Assembly: GCA_045535585.1 (NCBI GenBank)
Contig: JAZSLY010000025.1
Span: 1 to 6,134, forward strand
Length of the DNA stretch: 6,134 nucleotides
Direction: 5' to 3'
From: RGIG6353 sp045535585
Lineage (GTDB): Bacteria; Bacillota; Clostridia; Oscillospirales; SIG627
Shown: piece after piece, positions 1 to 6,037 of the stretch
How positions within the stretch are numbered: position 1 is the first letter of the stretch
How the letters are laid out: every line of letters begins with the position of its first letter
Translations under genes and position numbers: made by a program
Notes under the pieces: generated by a model
Told to the model about the DNA's origin: nothing
Database searches by the model: none
Seen by the model: only the letters and a program-made list of their open reading frames with translations

Positions 1-4
1 TAAG

Positions 5-205
5 CCTCGCACCTGCTCGGCTACGCTTCCTGTATGGCTTGAATTTTTGCTCGTTTCGCGAAACGCTTCACGGCAAAAATCCCCCGCTCATGCCCGTTAG
101 AATTGTACGGCGACGAGCTTCAGTTTGTCCATTCACGGCATTTTTTCCTATCTCCTTAAAAGTCAAGGGCTGTAAAAACTCTAACGAGTTTTTACAGCCC
201 TTTTT
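5..205. repeat. Left copy of an intergenic repeat ending in a terminator hairpin
   Basis: This gene-free stretch resembles the right end of the window. Its best conserved block, about 112-180, matches 6067-6134 at roughly four-fifths identity by eye; shared words include GTTTGTCCATTC, GCATTTTTTC, TATCTCC and GGGCTGTAAAAA. A looser match also joins the outer part near 5-40 to about 6038-6066. The left copy carries extra sequence in the middle with a palindromic stem. Both copies end on the + strand in, or heading into, the same GGGCTGTAAAAA hairpin arm. No convincing ORF is present: the reading frames are short and lack usable ribosome sites. It is probably a dispersed intergenic element. Whether it is mobile, an RNA or just a conserved 3' terminator module cannot be decided here. 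Confidence 0.6.
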
Positions 206-206
206 G
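165..206 (+). terminator. Strong intrinsic terminator hairpin
   Basis: A perfect 17-bp stem (165-181 with 186-202) with a 4-nt TAAC loop is followed on the + strand by a T run (201-205). That orientation fits a rightward transcript entering from outside the window. The hairpin also begins only a few bases after the stop of the leftward AraC-type gene, so it probably stops that transcript as well. However, the T tract is poor in that direction, so it is at best asymmetrically bidirectional. Confidence 0.8.
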
Positions 207-207
207 T

Positions 208-1059
208 TTACGGAGTCTTTCTCGGTGTGTTATCGTGAGTGATAAGAATATTATCCTGCCTTGGCTTGATTGAGGGAGGTCGCCCGAAGAAGCTGCAATA
301 GGCTCTGTAAAAGGTGGAATACTCACTAAAGCCACACCTCTCATATACCTCGGTGGGTCTTGCGCCCATAAAAATCTCCCTTTGGGCAAGAGCAAGGCGC
401 TTTGACGTTATGTATTTTTTCGGGGTGGTTTTCAGGTGCTTGGCAAAAAGGTGGTGCAGGTGGCTTTTGGTTATATAAAGCTCACGGCATATCTCCTCCA
501 CCGACGAAACAGTACATATATTATTGTCTATATAATTGATAGCGTCGCTGACGAGACTGTTGGCAGAGGAATAGACCTCGTCGGCAGAGTCCTCTGCTTC
601 AAGAGAAATGTTTATAATTATCTCCTGAATGAGATTGGAGAGGACAAGCCCCAGAGCGTCACCCTTCAGCTTCTCACAGTAATAGTCCATCTTCTCGAAT
701 ATGGAAACTATCCCCTTGTTGTTATTAAAGCTTACGGTGTGCAGGTCACGGGGAATCTTTTTCAGAATATAGTCGGGCATAAGGCTGGTGTCAAAGAGGA
801 GGTCGTACCTTTCATAGTCGTTTCCGCTCTCAAAGGATATACAATGTATGTCAAAGGGTCGGGTAAAGATAAGCCCGTTTTTCATTACCTTATATCTTCT
901 GCCCCCTACGGTATACACAAGGCTTTCGCTCTTGACGAAGATTATTTCAAAGGCGTCGTGGGAATGAGGAGTGTATTCGCTCTGGGATTGGTTTATCTTT
1001 TTTACGTGGTTAAAATATACTTTTTCATCGCTATGCTCGTAATAGTTGAGTATATCCAT
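208..1059 (-). CDS. AraC-family transcriptional regulator with cupin sensor domain
   Basis: A 283-residue cytoplasmic DNA-binding regulator. The N-terminal half looks like an AraC-type cupin sensor: PHSHDAFEI at about residues 31-39 holds the typical His pair, followed by a beta-rich stretch ending near FTRPFDIH (65-72). The C-terminal ~100 residues carry the double helix-turn-helix: the first around 186-206 (VEEICRELYITKSHLHHLF), the second around 234-256, with the family signature GFSEYSTFYRAYCSFFGRPP near 243-262. I chose the ATG at 1057-1059 because AAGGAG (1073-1068) lies 8 nt upstream. A GTG at 1066-1068 would add three residues but overlaps that ribosome site. It is divergent from the sugar operon, which is typical for a local activator. 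The ligand is unknown; a sugar or sugar phosphate is inferred from the neighbours. Family call certain; regulated target likely. Confidence 0.93.
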   Translation of the reverse strand: MDILNYYEHSDEKVYFNHVKKINQSQSEYTPHSHDAFEIIFVKSESLVYTVGGRRYKVMKNGLIFTRPFDIHCISFESGNDYERYDLLFDTSLMPDYILKKIPRDLHTVSFNNNKGIVSIFEKMDYYCEKLKGDALGLVLSNLIQEIIINISLEAEDSADEVYSSANSLVSDAINYIDNNICTVSSVEEICRELYITKSHLHHLFAKHLKTTPKKYITSKRLALAQREIFMGARPTEVYERCGFSEYSTFYRAYCSFFGRPPSIKPRQDNILITHDNTPRKTP

Positions 1060-1083
1060 TCTCTTCACTCCTTCCTCGGTTAC

Positions 1084-1112
1084 ATTTTAACACACAAATA
1101 CATTTTTTGCAA
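1084..1112 (-). promoter_or_regulatory. Predicted promoter of the AraC-type regulator
   Basis: Read on the minus strand, TTGCAA (1112-1107), a 17-nt spacer and TAAAAT (1089-1084) form a good sigma-A promoter. TG one base before the -10 gives an extended -10 element. Transcription would start near 1077, leaving a very short leader with the AAGGAG site. The -35 lies within the first copy of the CATTTTTTGCA repeat, so a protein bound there would compete with polymerase. This suggests autoregulation. Confidence 0.6.
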
Positions 1113-1133
1113 TATCTTATGGCATTTTTTGCA
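1101..1133 (+). promoter_or_regulatory. Direct-repeat operator, probable AraC-type activator site
   Basis: Two exact copies of CATTTTTTGCA occur at 1101-1111 and 1123-1133, a 22-bp period or about two helical turns. The downstream copy ends directly against the predicted operon -35 box (1134-1139). Two half-sites in direct orientation about two turns apart, the nearer touching the -35, is the geometry known for AraC-family activators such as AraC at araI. Binding by the adjacent regulator is inference. Confidence 0.6.
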
Positions 1134-1162
1134 TTTACTATCCTAAGTTATTATTGTATAAT
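1134..1162 (+). promoter_or_regulatory. Predicted promoter of the sugar operon
   Basis: A perfect -10 box TATAAT (1157-1162) sits 17 nt after a weak -35, TTTACT (1134-1139, four of six consensus bases). Transcription would start near 1169, about 20 nt before the first start codon. A strong -10 with a poor -35 next to the direct repeat fits an activator-dependent promoter. Confidence 0.65.
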
Positions 1163-1171
1163 GGAAAAAAA

Positions 1172-1188
1172 GGTATGGAGGTAATACC
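1172..1188 (+). promoter_or_regulatory. Ribosome site inside a small hairpin loop
   Basis: GGAGG (1177-1181) lies 7 nt before the ATG at 1189 and fixes the start of the first operon gene. It is flanked by GGTAT (1172-1176) and ATACC (1184-1188), which could pair as a 5-bp stem with the Shine-Dalgarno bases in the loop. The ribosome site is certain; a role for the hairpin is only a possibility. Confidence 0.7.
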
Positions 1189-2259
1189 ATGGAAAAGTTA
1201 AAAATAGCAATAATCGGTCAGGGAAGAAGCGGAAGAAACATTCACGGACGCTTTTTCAAGAGTGAGGACAACACCCTTTTTGACGTTGCACTTATTATAG
1301 AAAAGGACGAGGAGCGCGCGAAGATAGCAAAAAGCGAATATCCGGGCTGTGATACCTCGGACGATTACAGAGATATTTTCAAGAGGGACGACATCGACCT
1401 CGTTGTCAACGCCTCCTTCTCGGAGATGCACTATGCCATTACAAAGGACCTTTTGGAGCATGGAAAAAACGTAATCGTAGAAAAGCCCTTTGCACGCAAC
1501 TACTACGAGTGCTGTGACCTTATCAATATCGCCCGTGACAACGGAGTGGTGCTCAACGTATTCCAGCAGTCGTTTTTAGCGCCCTATTTCATTCACGCAA
1601 AGGAGCTTGCCGACAGCGGAAAGTTAGGAGATATAAAGCAGGTCAGCGTATTCTTCAACGGCTTTGCGCGCCGTTGGGACTGGCAGACCTTGCAGAGCAG
1701 AATGGGTGGAAACGCCTATAACACAGGACCTCACCCCATCGGTCTTGCCCTTGCATTTCTTGGCTTTGACGAAAATACCAAGGTGGAATATTCCAAGCTT
1801 GACAGAGGTCTTACCAGCGGTGACGCCGACGACTATGCCAAGATAATTCTTACCGCCCCGGGTAAGCCCGTGGTTGACGTGGAGATATCCTCTCTTGACG
1901 CCTTCTGTGACTTCAACGTGAAGATTCAGGGCTCACGAGGCACTCACAAGACCACTATCACAAAGTATCAGACGAAGTATATCGTTGACGGAGAAAATCC
2001 CGAAAGAGCGCCTATTTACGAGTCTATAAAGCTTCCCGACCATCTGCCCACCTATTGCAGTGAGGAGCTTGTGTCCCACGATGAGTCGGGCGAGCACGTT
2101 GGCACGTCCTTTGACATTGCCGTGCGTGACTACTACACTATGATGTACAACAGAATTAAATTCGGCACACCCCTTACCGTTACACCCGAAATGGCGGCGA
2201 AGGTAATTTCCGTTATCGAAACGATTCACGCACAAAATCCCCTTTCCAAAGAGTTTTAA
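1189..2259 (+). CDS. Gfo/Idh/MocA-family NAD(P)-dependent oxidoreductase
   Basis: A 356-residue cytoplasmic sugar or inositol dehydrogenase-like enzyme of usual family length. The N-terminal Rossmann fold starts with IAIIGQGRSG (residues 6-15; GxGxxG-type nucleotide loop). The family signature EKP is at 98-100, with the lysine expected to contact substrate and cofactor. The C-terminal alpha/beta domain contains GGNAYNTGPHPIGLAL (173-188), whose His182 fits the usual catalytic histidine of the GxxxDxxxH-like motif. Known relatives oxidise or reduce hydroxyl/keto groups of sugars, inositols or glycosides using NAD(P). It is the first gene of the operon, preceded by a strong promoter and GGAGG. 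The next gene starts 11 nt after its stop and belongs to the same superfamily, so the two may act as sequential redox partners. Substrate not predictable from sequence alone. Confidence 0.93.
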   Translation: MEKLKIAIIGQGRSGRNIHGRFFKSEDNTLFDVALIIEKDEERAKIAKSEYPGCDTSDDYRDIFKRDDIDLVVNASFSEMHYAITKDLLEHGKNVIVEKPFARNYYECCDLINIARDNGVVLNVFQQSFLAPYFIHAKELADSGKLGDIKQVSVFFNGFARRWDWQTLQSRMGGNAYNTGPHPIGLALAFLGFDENTKVEYSKLDRGLTSGDADDYAKIILTAPGKPVVDVEISSLDAFCDFNVKIQGSRGTHKTTITKYQTKYIVDGENPERAPIYESIKLPDHLPTYCSEELVSHDESGEHVGTSFDIAVRDYYTMMYNRIKFGTPLTVTPEMAAKVISVIETIHAQNPLSKEF

Positions 2260-2270
2260 GTGAGGTAAAT

Positions 2271-3134
2271 ATGATTAAGGTAGCAATTCTCGGTTGTGAA
2301 AATTCACACGCCGACACGTTTATAGATTTCGTTTTAAATAAGAAATTGGTTACCGACGTTGAATTCGTCGGAGTATTCAGCGAAGAAAAAGAGGCGACCG
2401 ACAGAATTTATGAGAAATTCAAAATTCCTGCGGCAGATAGTTACGACGCCTTCGTGGGAAAGATAGATGCCCTTATTATCACCGCCAGAAACGGAGAGAA
2501 CCACTACAAGTACGCAAAGCCCTACATAGCAAGTAAAATTCCTATGTTCATCGACAAGCCTATAACCAACAGCGAGGAGGACGCCATAGAATTTATGGCA
2601 GAGCTTGAAAAGAACGGCGTACCCGTTTGCGGCGGCTCCTGCTGTGTGTTGACCGACGAAGTCAAGGCTTTGGCAAAGGCGGTCAGGGAAAAGACGTACG
2701 GCGAGGTTTTCGGCGGATTTTTAAGAGCGCCCGTAAATCTTGTGAACAACTACGGCGGATTTTTCTTCTATTCTCAGCACTTGGTTCAGGTTATGTGCGA
2801 AATATTCGGCAACTATCCCGACAGCGTCAAGGCGTACCAAAACGGAAACAGTGTAAGCTGTATCGTCAGATACCCCGAGTATGACGTAAGTCTTCAGTTT
2901 GTCAACGGAAGCGGTGTATATTATGCCACAGTCAGCACTCAGGACAGAGTAGAGGGCGGTGAATATACCGTAACGCCTGCCTTTGAGCGTGAGTTTATGG
3001 AGCTTTACGAGCTCTTTACCACCAAAAAGCAGACCGTAAGCTACACCGACTTTATCGCCCCCGTGTTCATTATGAACGCAATAAAGAGAAGTCTTGACAG
3101 CGGTTGTGAAGAAAAGATAAACAGGAGGAAATAA
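2271..3134 (+). CDS. Short, divergent Gfo/Idh/MocA-family oxidoreductase
   Basis: A 287-residue member of the same superfamily as the gene before it, but clearly a different branch and shorter than the common 330-400 residues. The nucleotide-binding start is VAILGCENSHAD (4-15), where the usual GxGxxG glycines are replaced by GCENSH. The EKP motif appears as DKP (95-97). A possible catalytic His170 lies in YSQHLVQVM after the glycine-aromatic stretch YGGFFFY (161-167). A cysteine-rich GGSCC (121-125) follows the second half of the Rossmann domain. The start ATG follows TGAGGT with normal spacing; the stop is one base from the next ATG, and the next gene's AGGAGG lies inside the last codons. 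It is likely co-translated with its neighbours. Whether it binds NAD(P) normally is uncertain. I infer a sugar oxidoreductase or epimerase-like role. Confidence 0.85.
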   Translation: MIKVAILGCENSHADTFIDFVLNKKLVTDVEFVGVFSEEKEATDRIYEKFKIPAADSYDAFVGKIDALIITARNGENHYKYAKPYIASKIPMFIDKPITNSEEDAIEFMAELEKNGVPVCGGSCCVLTDEVKALAKAVREKTYGEVFGGFLRAPVNLVNNYGGFFFYSQHLVQVMCEIFGNYPDSVKAYQNGNSVSCIVRYPEYDVSLQFVNGSGVYYATVSTQDRVEGGEYTVTPAFEREFMELYELFTTKKQTVSYTDFIAPVFIMNAIKRSLDSGCEEKINRRK

Positions 3135-3135
3135 A

Positions 3136-3987
3136 ATGGTAAATCCCATTCTTTCTGCCTTCTCCGATGAATATGCCACAGAGCTTGACGAGCAAATAAG
3201 CGTTCTCACAAATAACGGCATCGGGTATATCGAGCCGAGAATAGTAAACTCCCGAAGCATCACCCTTCTTTCCGCCGAGGAGAGACGGGAAATGAAGAAA
3301 AAGCTGGACGATGCAGGCTTGAGAGCAAACGCTATCGGCTCACCTATCGGTAAAATAAAGCTTGACGAGGATTTTGGGGAGCATCTTGACCTTGCCCGCC
3401 GTATGTTCGAGATGGCGTGTGAGTTTGATTGTAAAAACGTTCGTATTTTCAGCTTTTACCCTGCCGAGAGCACTCCTATCGGCGAGTGTCGTAACGAGGT
3501 GGTTGACCGCCTTGGAGAGCTCTTAACCCTTGCAGACGAGTACGGACTGACTCTCTGCCACGAAAACGAAGCGAAGATTTACGGCGAATCACCCGAAGCG
3601 TGCTTTGAGCTTATGAAAATATTCAAGGGAAAGCTCCGAGCCGTCTTTGATATGGGCAACTTCGTGCTTGGCTCATACCCAGCGCTTCCCGCCTACAAGC
3701 TTCTGCGTGATTATATCGAATATTTTCACATAAAGGATTCTCTTTACGAGGGTGCTATCGTGCCCTGCGGAAAGGGGCAGGCGCATATCGGGGAAATCAT
3801 AAGCGAGCACAGAAGCTACGCGAAGAAGGATTTCTTTATTACCTACGAGCCCCATCTTGAAACCTTCGACGGTCTCCACAAGCTTGCAGGCATGAGCTTT
3901 GACAATCCCTATAAGTTTTCATCTGCCAAGGAAGCCTTCCTTGAGGGCTTGAAGTGCTTGAAGGAGGTTATTTATGAAACAGTATAA
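3136..3987 (+). CDS. TIM-barrel sugar (phosphate) isomerase/epimerase-like protein
   Basis: A 283-residue protein of the xylose-isomerase-like TIM-barrel family (the AP endonuclease 2 fold), cytoplasmic and without a signal peptide. The expected metal and catalytic residues appear in order at strand ends: Glu143 in LCHENE (140-145), Asp172 in VFDMGNF (170-176), His198 with Lys200-Asp201 in YFHIKD (196-201), and Glu238 in ITYEPHL (235-241). PCGKGQAHIGEII (210-222) matches the family's conserved loop before the last strands. Relatives include inosose dehydratases/isomerases, tagatose and psicose epimerases, hydroxypyruvate isomerase and enzymes eliminating on keto-glycosides. The reaction here is therefore open between isomerisation, epimerisation and beta-elimination. 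AGGAGG (3123-3128) lies 7 nt before the ATG. Its last 14 nt overlap the next gene, which implies translational coupling. Pairing with two Gfo/Idh/MocA enzymes supports work on an oxidised sugar. Confidence 0.9.
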   Translation: MVNPILSAFSDEYATELDEQISVLTNNGIGYIEPRIVNSRSITLLSAEERREMKKKLDDAGLRANAIGSPIGKIKLDEDFGEHLDLARRMFEMACEFDCKNVRIFSFYPAESTPIGECRNEVVDRLGELLTLADEYGLTLCHENEAKIYGESPEACFELMKIFKGKLRAVFDMGNFVLGSYPALPAYKLLRDYIEYFHIKDSLYEGAIVPCGKGQAHIGEIISEHRSYAKKDFFITYEPHLETFDGLHKLAGMSFDNPYKFSSAKEAFLEGLKCLKEVIYETV

Positions 3988-4747
3988 GGTTGACGCGCTA
4001 AGCGTCAAGATAATGCCCACCCGTCAGGAGATGGGCGAGGTGGCGGCGCGGGATATCAGGGATACTATCATTTCCCTTTTAAAAACAAACGACGAGATAA
4101 ATATGATTTTCGCCGCAGCACCATCACAGAACGAGGTGCTCGACTCCCTTATTGCATCAGGCGATATTGACTGGTCGAGGATAAACGCCTACCATATGGA
4201 CGAGTATATCGGACTTGGCGAGGAATTTCAGGCGCAGAGCTTCGGCAATTTCCTTACCGAGCACATCTTCGGCAGAGTGAATTTCAAATCGGTAAACCTC
4301 ATTAACTGCAAGGCAACCGACGCCGAGGCAGAATGTGACAGATACGAGGCGCTGCTCCGAGAAAATCCCCCTCATATCGTAGTTATGGGAATAGGAGAGA
4401 ACGGACACATTGCCTTTAACGACCCTTGGGTTGCAGACTTTAACGACGCAAGGCTTGTAAAAAAGGTAGCGCTTGACGAGGTCTGCCGTCAACAGCAGGT
4501 AAACGACGGATGCTTCAAGAAGCTTTCCGACGTGCCCGAGTATGCCATGACCCTCACCTGCCCTATGCTGATGAGCGCACCATATCAATTCTGCATCGTG
4601 CCTGCCAAGACGAAGGCGGTGGCGGTGCGTGCCACGCTCTCGGACGAAATTAGTGAAAAGTGTCCTGCAACTATTCTCCGTCGGGCAAAAAGTGCCATTT
4701 TGTACCTTGACAGTGACAGTTCTTCTCTTTTATCGATAAACTATTGA
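3974..4747 (+). CDS. NagB-like sugar-phosphate deaminase/isomerase
   Basis: A 257-residue protein of the glucosamine-6-phosphate deaminase/6-phosphogluconolactonase superfamily, close to NagB length. YHMDEYIGL (73-81) carries Asp76, matching the catalytic proton acceptor (Asp72 in E. coli NagB). GIGENGHIAFNDP (139-151) matches the second active-site loop and keeps His145, but the usual Asp and Glu of the Asp-His-Glu triad read Asn143 and Asp150. RQQQVNDGCF (172-181) and the lysine-containing PAKTKAVAVRATL (210-222) follow. From memory, the GENGHIAFNDP and RQQQVNDGCF wording belongs to a subfamily annotated as NagB but distinct from the canonical enzyme. Its substrate may be another amino-sugar phosphate or ketose-aldose pair, so I do not assign nagB. 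AAGGAGG (3961-3967) precedes the ATG by 6 nt, inside the previous gene. Last gene of the operon. Confidence 0.85.
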   Translation: MKQYKVDALSVKIMPTRQEMGEVAARDIRDTIISLLKTNDEINMIFAAAPSQNEVLDSLIASGDIDWSRINAYHMDEYIGLGEEFQAQSFGNFLTEHIFGRVNFKSVNLINCKATDAEAECDRYEALLRENPPHIVVMGIGENGHIAFNDPWVADFNDARLVKKVALDEVCRQQQVNDGCFKKLSDVPEYAMTLTCPMLMSAPYQFCIVPAKTKAVAVRATLSDEISEKCPATILRRAKSAILYLDSDSSSLLSINY

Positions 4748-4772
4748 CTTTCAAAACCTCCCGTGATAGAAT
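4744..4772 (+). promoter_or_regulatory. Strong predicted promoter of the CapA-family gene
   Basis: TTGACT (4744-4749), a 17-nt spacer and TAGAAT (4767-4772) form a near-consensus sigma-A promoter. TG one base before the -10 makes it extended. The -35 box overlaps the stop codon of the NagB-like gene. The predicted start near 4779 lies downstream of the left arm of the hairpin at 4753-4805. A palindrome AACAA-C-TTGTT (4778-4788) covers the start site and could be an operator. Confidence 0.7.
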
Positions 4773-4806
4773 AGGTTAACAACTTGTTCTTCTATGGGAG
4801 GTTTTT
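4753..4806 (+). terminator. Terminator-like hairpin that also covers the capA ribosome site
   Basis: AAAACCTCCC (4753-4762) pairs perfectly with GGGAGGTTTT (4796-4805). After a 3-nt bulge, ATAGAA (4766-4771) pairs with TTCTAT (4790-4795), leaving an 18-nt loop. The GC-rich core followed by TTTTT (4802-4806) fits an intrinsic terminator for the upstream operon. The right arm GGGAGG is also the ribosome site for the ATG at 4807, so in any read-through mRNA it would be masked. Confidence 0.6.
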
Positions 4807-5892
4807 ATGAAATTAGCTATTGCGGGTGACGTTTCTATCACCAAATATTCAAGACAGGCTTTTGAAGAGCGTAACGTTGAAACTGCTTTCTGTGACATTC
4901 CTCCGATTTTTAAGGCTTGTGACAGAGTTATAGTAAACCTTGAATGTGCTCTCACCGACAGCGAAAACAGAATTTCCAAATTCGGTCCCAATCTTAAAGC
5001 ACCCAAGGAAACTGCCGACGTGCTGGTGGATGCAGGCGTTACCGACTGTGCGCTGAGCAACAACCACATCTTCGATTTCGGCGTAGAGGGCATACGCGAC
5101 ACTCTTGCCGAGCTTGACCGTGTCGGTCTTAAGTGGACGGGCTTCGGCAAGGACCTTGACGACTCCAAAAAGAATCACACCATCGTCATTGACAATGTTA
5201 CGGTAACTGTTATAAACGTTTGCGAGCACGAGTATACTTACGCCACCGAAAACAGAATGGGCGCACGCCCCTTTGACGAGTTCGAGACTATGAACGACAT
5301 CCGCCTTGCAAAGAAGGATGCGGACTACGTTATCGTCATATACCACGGCGGTAAGGAGCATTGCAGATACCCCTCGCCCCGTCTTGTAAAGGCGTGTCGT
5401 GAAATGGTAAGATGCGGTGCCGACGCCGTCCTTTGTCAGCACAGCCATTGCATTGGTTGCTACGAAAGGTTTGAGGGAGGACACATTCTCTACGGTCAGG
5501 GCAACTTCCACTTTGTATCGTATTTTGACAGAGAATTGTGGAAAACGGGTCTTATCACTTTGTTTGATATTACAAAGGATTCCTTTGATATTGACTTTAT
5601 CCCCACTGTGCAAAACCAAACGGGTATAGAGCTTGCTAAGGGAGAAGAAAAGAAGGAAATTCTTGACGCCTTCTTCAAAAGATGCGAGGAAATGAAGAGC
5701 GGCGCGTGGCGTGATGGCTGGAGAGCCTTCTGCCGTGAGTGCGACTACTACAAGGACGCCTTCCGTAAGTACGACGACACCTCCGACGAGGCACGTCAGC
5801 TTATTGCGCACTACCTCGACTGTGAAGCACACACCGACGTTATCCGTGAGCTTTATCCGTCCTGGAACTTTACAAACGAATTAGACAAATAA
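4807..5892 (+). CDS. CapA-family (poly-gamma-glutamate capsule type) metallophosphatase-like protein
   Basis: A 361-residue protein of the CapA/PgsA family, related to calcineurin-like metallophosphatases. Motifs in order: AIAGDVSI (4-11, metal-ligand Asp8), VNLECALT (43-50, Glu46), LSNNHIFDFG (83-92, Asn-His pair), IYHGGKEH (178-185, His180) and LCQHSHCIGCYE (209-220, His212 and His214). These match the di-metal site of the family. There is no signal peptide or membrane segment, unlike classical CapA/PgsA, which is surface-anchored. This shorter form is probably cytoplasmic, and its substrate is unknown. The last ~80 residues (from about 280) are charged and helical, outside the phosphatase core. 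The start is set by GGAGG (4797-4801), 5 nt before the ATG. It has its own promoter and is separated from the operon by a hairpin, so a shared pathway is not proven. It does not look like part of a capsule cluster in this window. Confidence 0.87.
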   Translation: MKLAIAGDVSITKYSRQAFEERNVETAFCDIPPIFKACDRVIVNLECALTDSENRISKFGPNLKAPKETADVLVDAGVTDCALSNNHIFDFGVEGIRDTLAELDRVGLKWTGFGKDLDDSKKNHTIVIDNVTVTVINVCEHEYTYATENRMGARPFDEFETMNDIRLAKKDADYVIVIYHGGKEHCRYPSPRLVKACREMVRCGADAVLCQHSHCIGCYERFEGGHILYGQGNFHFVSYFDRELWKTGLITLFDITKDSFDIDFIPTVQNQTGIELAKGEEKKEILDAFFKRCEEMKSGAWRDGWRAFCRECDYYKDAFRKYDDTSDEARQLIAHYLDCEAHTDVIRELYPSWNFTNELDK

Positions 5893-6037
5893 TAAAGGAG
5901 ATGTTAAAAACGTCCAGACCGTCAAAAACAAAAAGTATTAGTTTTTAAAGCTTTTTAAAATTTTATACAATTACTTTTAAGGTAAAAACTCAAAAAATGA
6001 GTTTTCCCAAAAATTATATGTTTTTGACTATGAACAA
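5893..6037. other. AT-rich intergenic tail with possible weak terminators
   Basis: I see no gene here. An AAAGGAG motif (5895-5901) just after the capA stop has no ORF at correct spacing. TTAAAAAC (5904-5911) can pair with GTTTTTAA (5941-5948). AAAACTCA (5985-5992) pairs with TGAGTTTT (5998-6005) over an A5 loop; on the minus strand the latter stem runs into a T tract. These may act as weak, AT-rich terminators, but neither has a GC-rich core. Confidence 0.4.

Noticed and set aside
1066..1068. GTG as the start of the AraC-type gene
   Set aside because: It overlaps the AAGGAG ribosome site, which is spaced 8 nt from the ATG at 1057-1059.
1083..1092. Possible third operator half-site CATTTTAACA
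   Set aside because: It matches the 11-bp repeat poorly and sits 18 bp, not 22 bp, from the next copy. It overlaps the -10 of the leftward promoter, which explains its sequence.
1129..1134. TTGCAT as the -35 box of the operon promoter
   Set aside because: The spacer to TATAAT would be 22 nt, too long for sigma-A. TTTACT at 1134-1139 gives 17 nt.
436..1146. Plus-strand frame of 236 codons opposite the AraC-type gene
   Set aside because: It is antisense to a certain regulator gene and would run through the divergent promoter region. It has no domain and no good ribosome site.
2721..3263. Minus-strand frame of 180 codons across the junction of the second and third operon genes
   Set aside because: It is a shadow of two well-supported genes on the other strand and lacks motifs and a start signal.
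4849..5832. Long minus-strand reading frame (327 codons) opposite the CapA-family gene
   Set aside because: It lies fully antisense to a gene with clear family motifs. The translation has no recognisable domain, and it has no ribosome site of its own. It arises from codon bias of the real strand.
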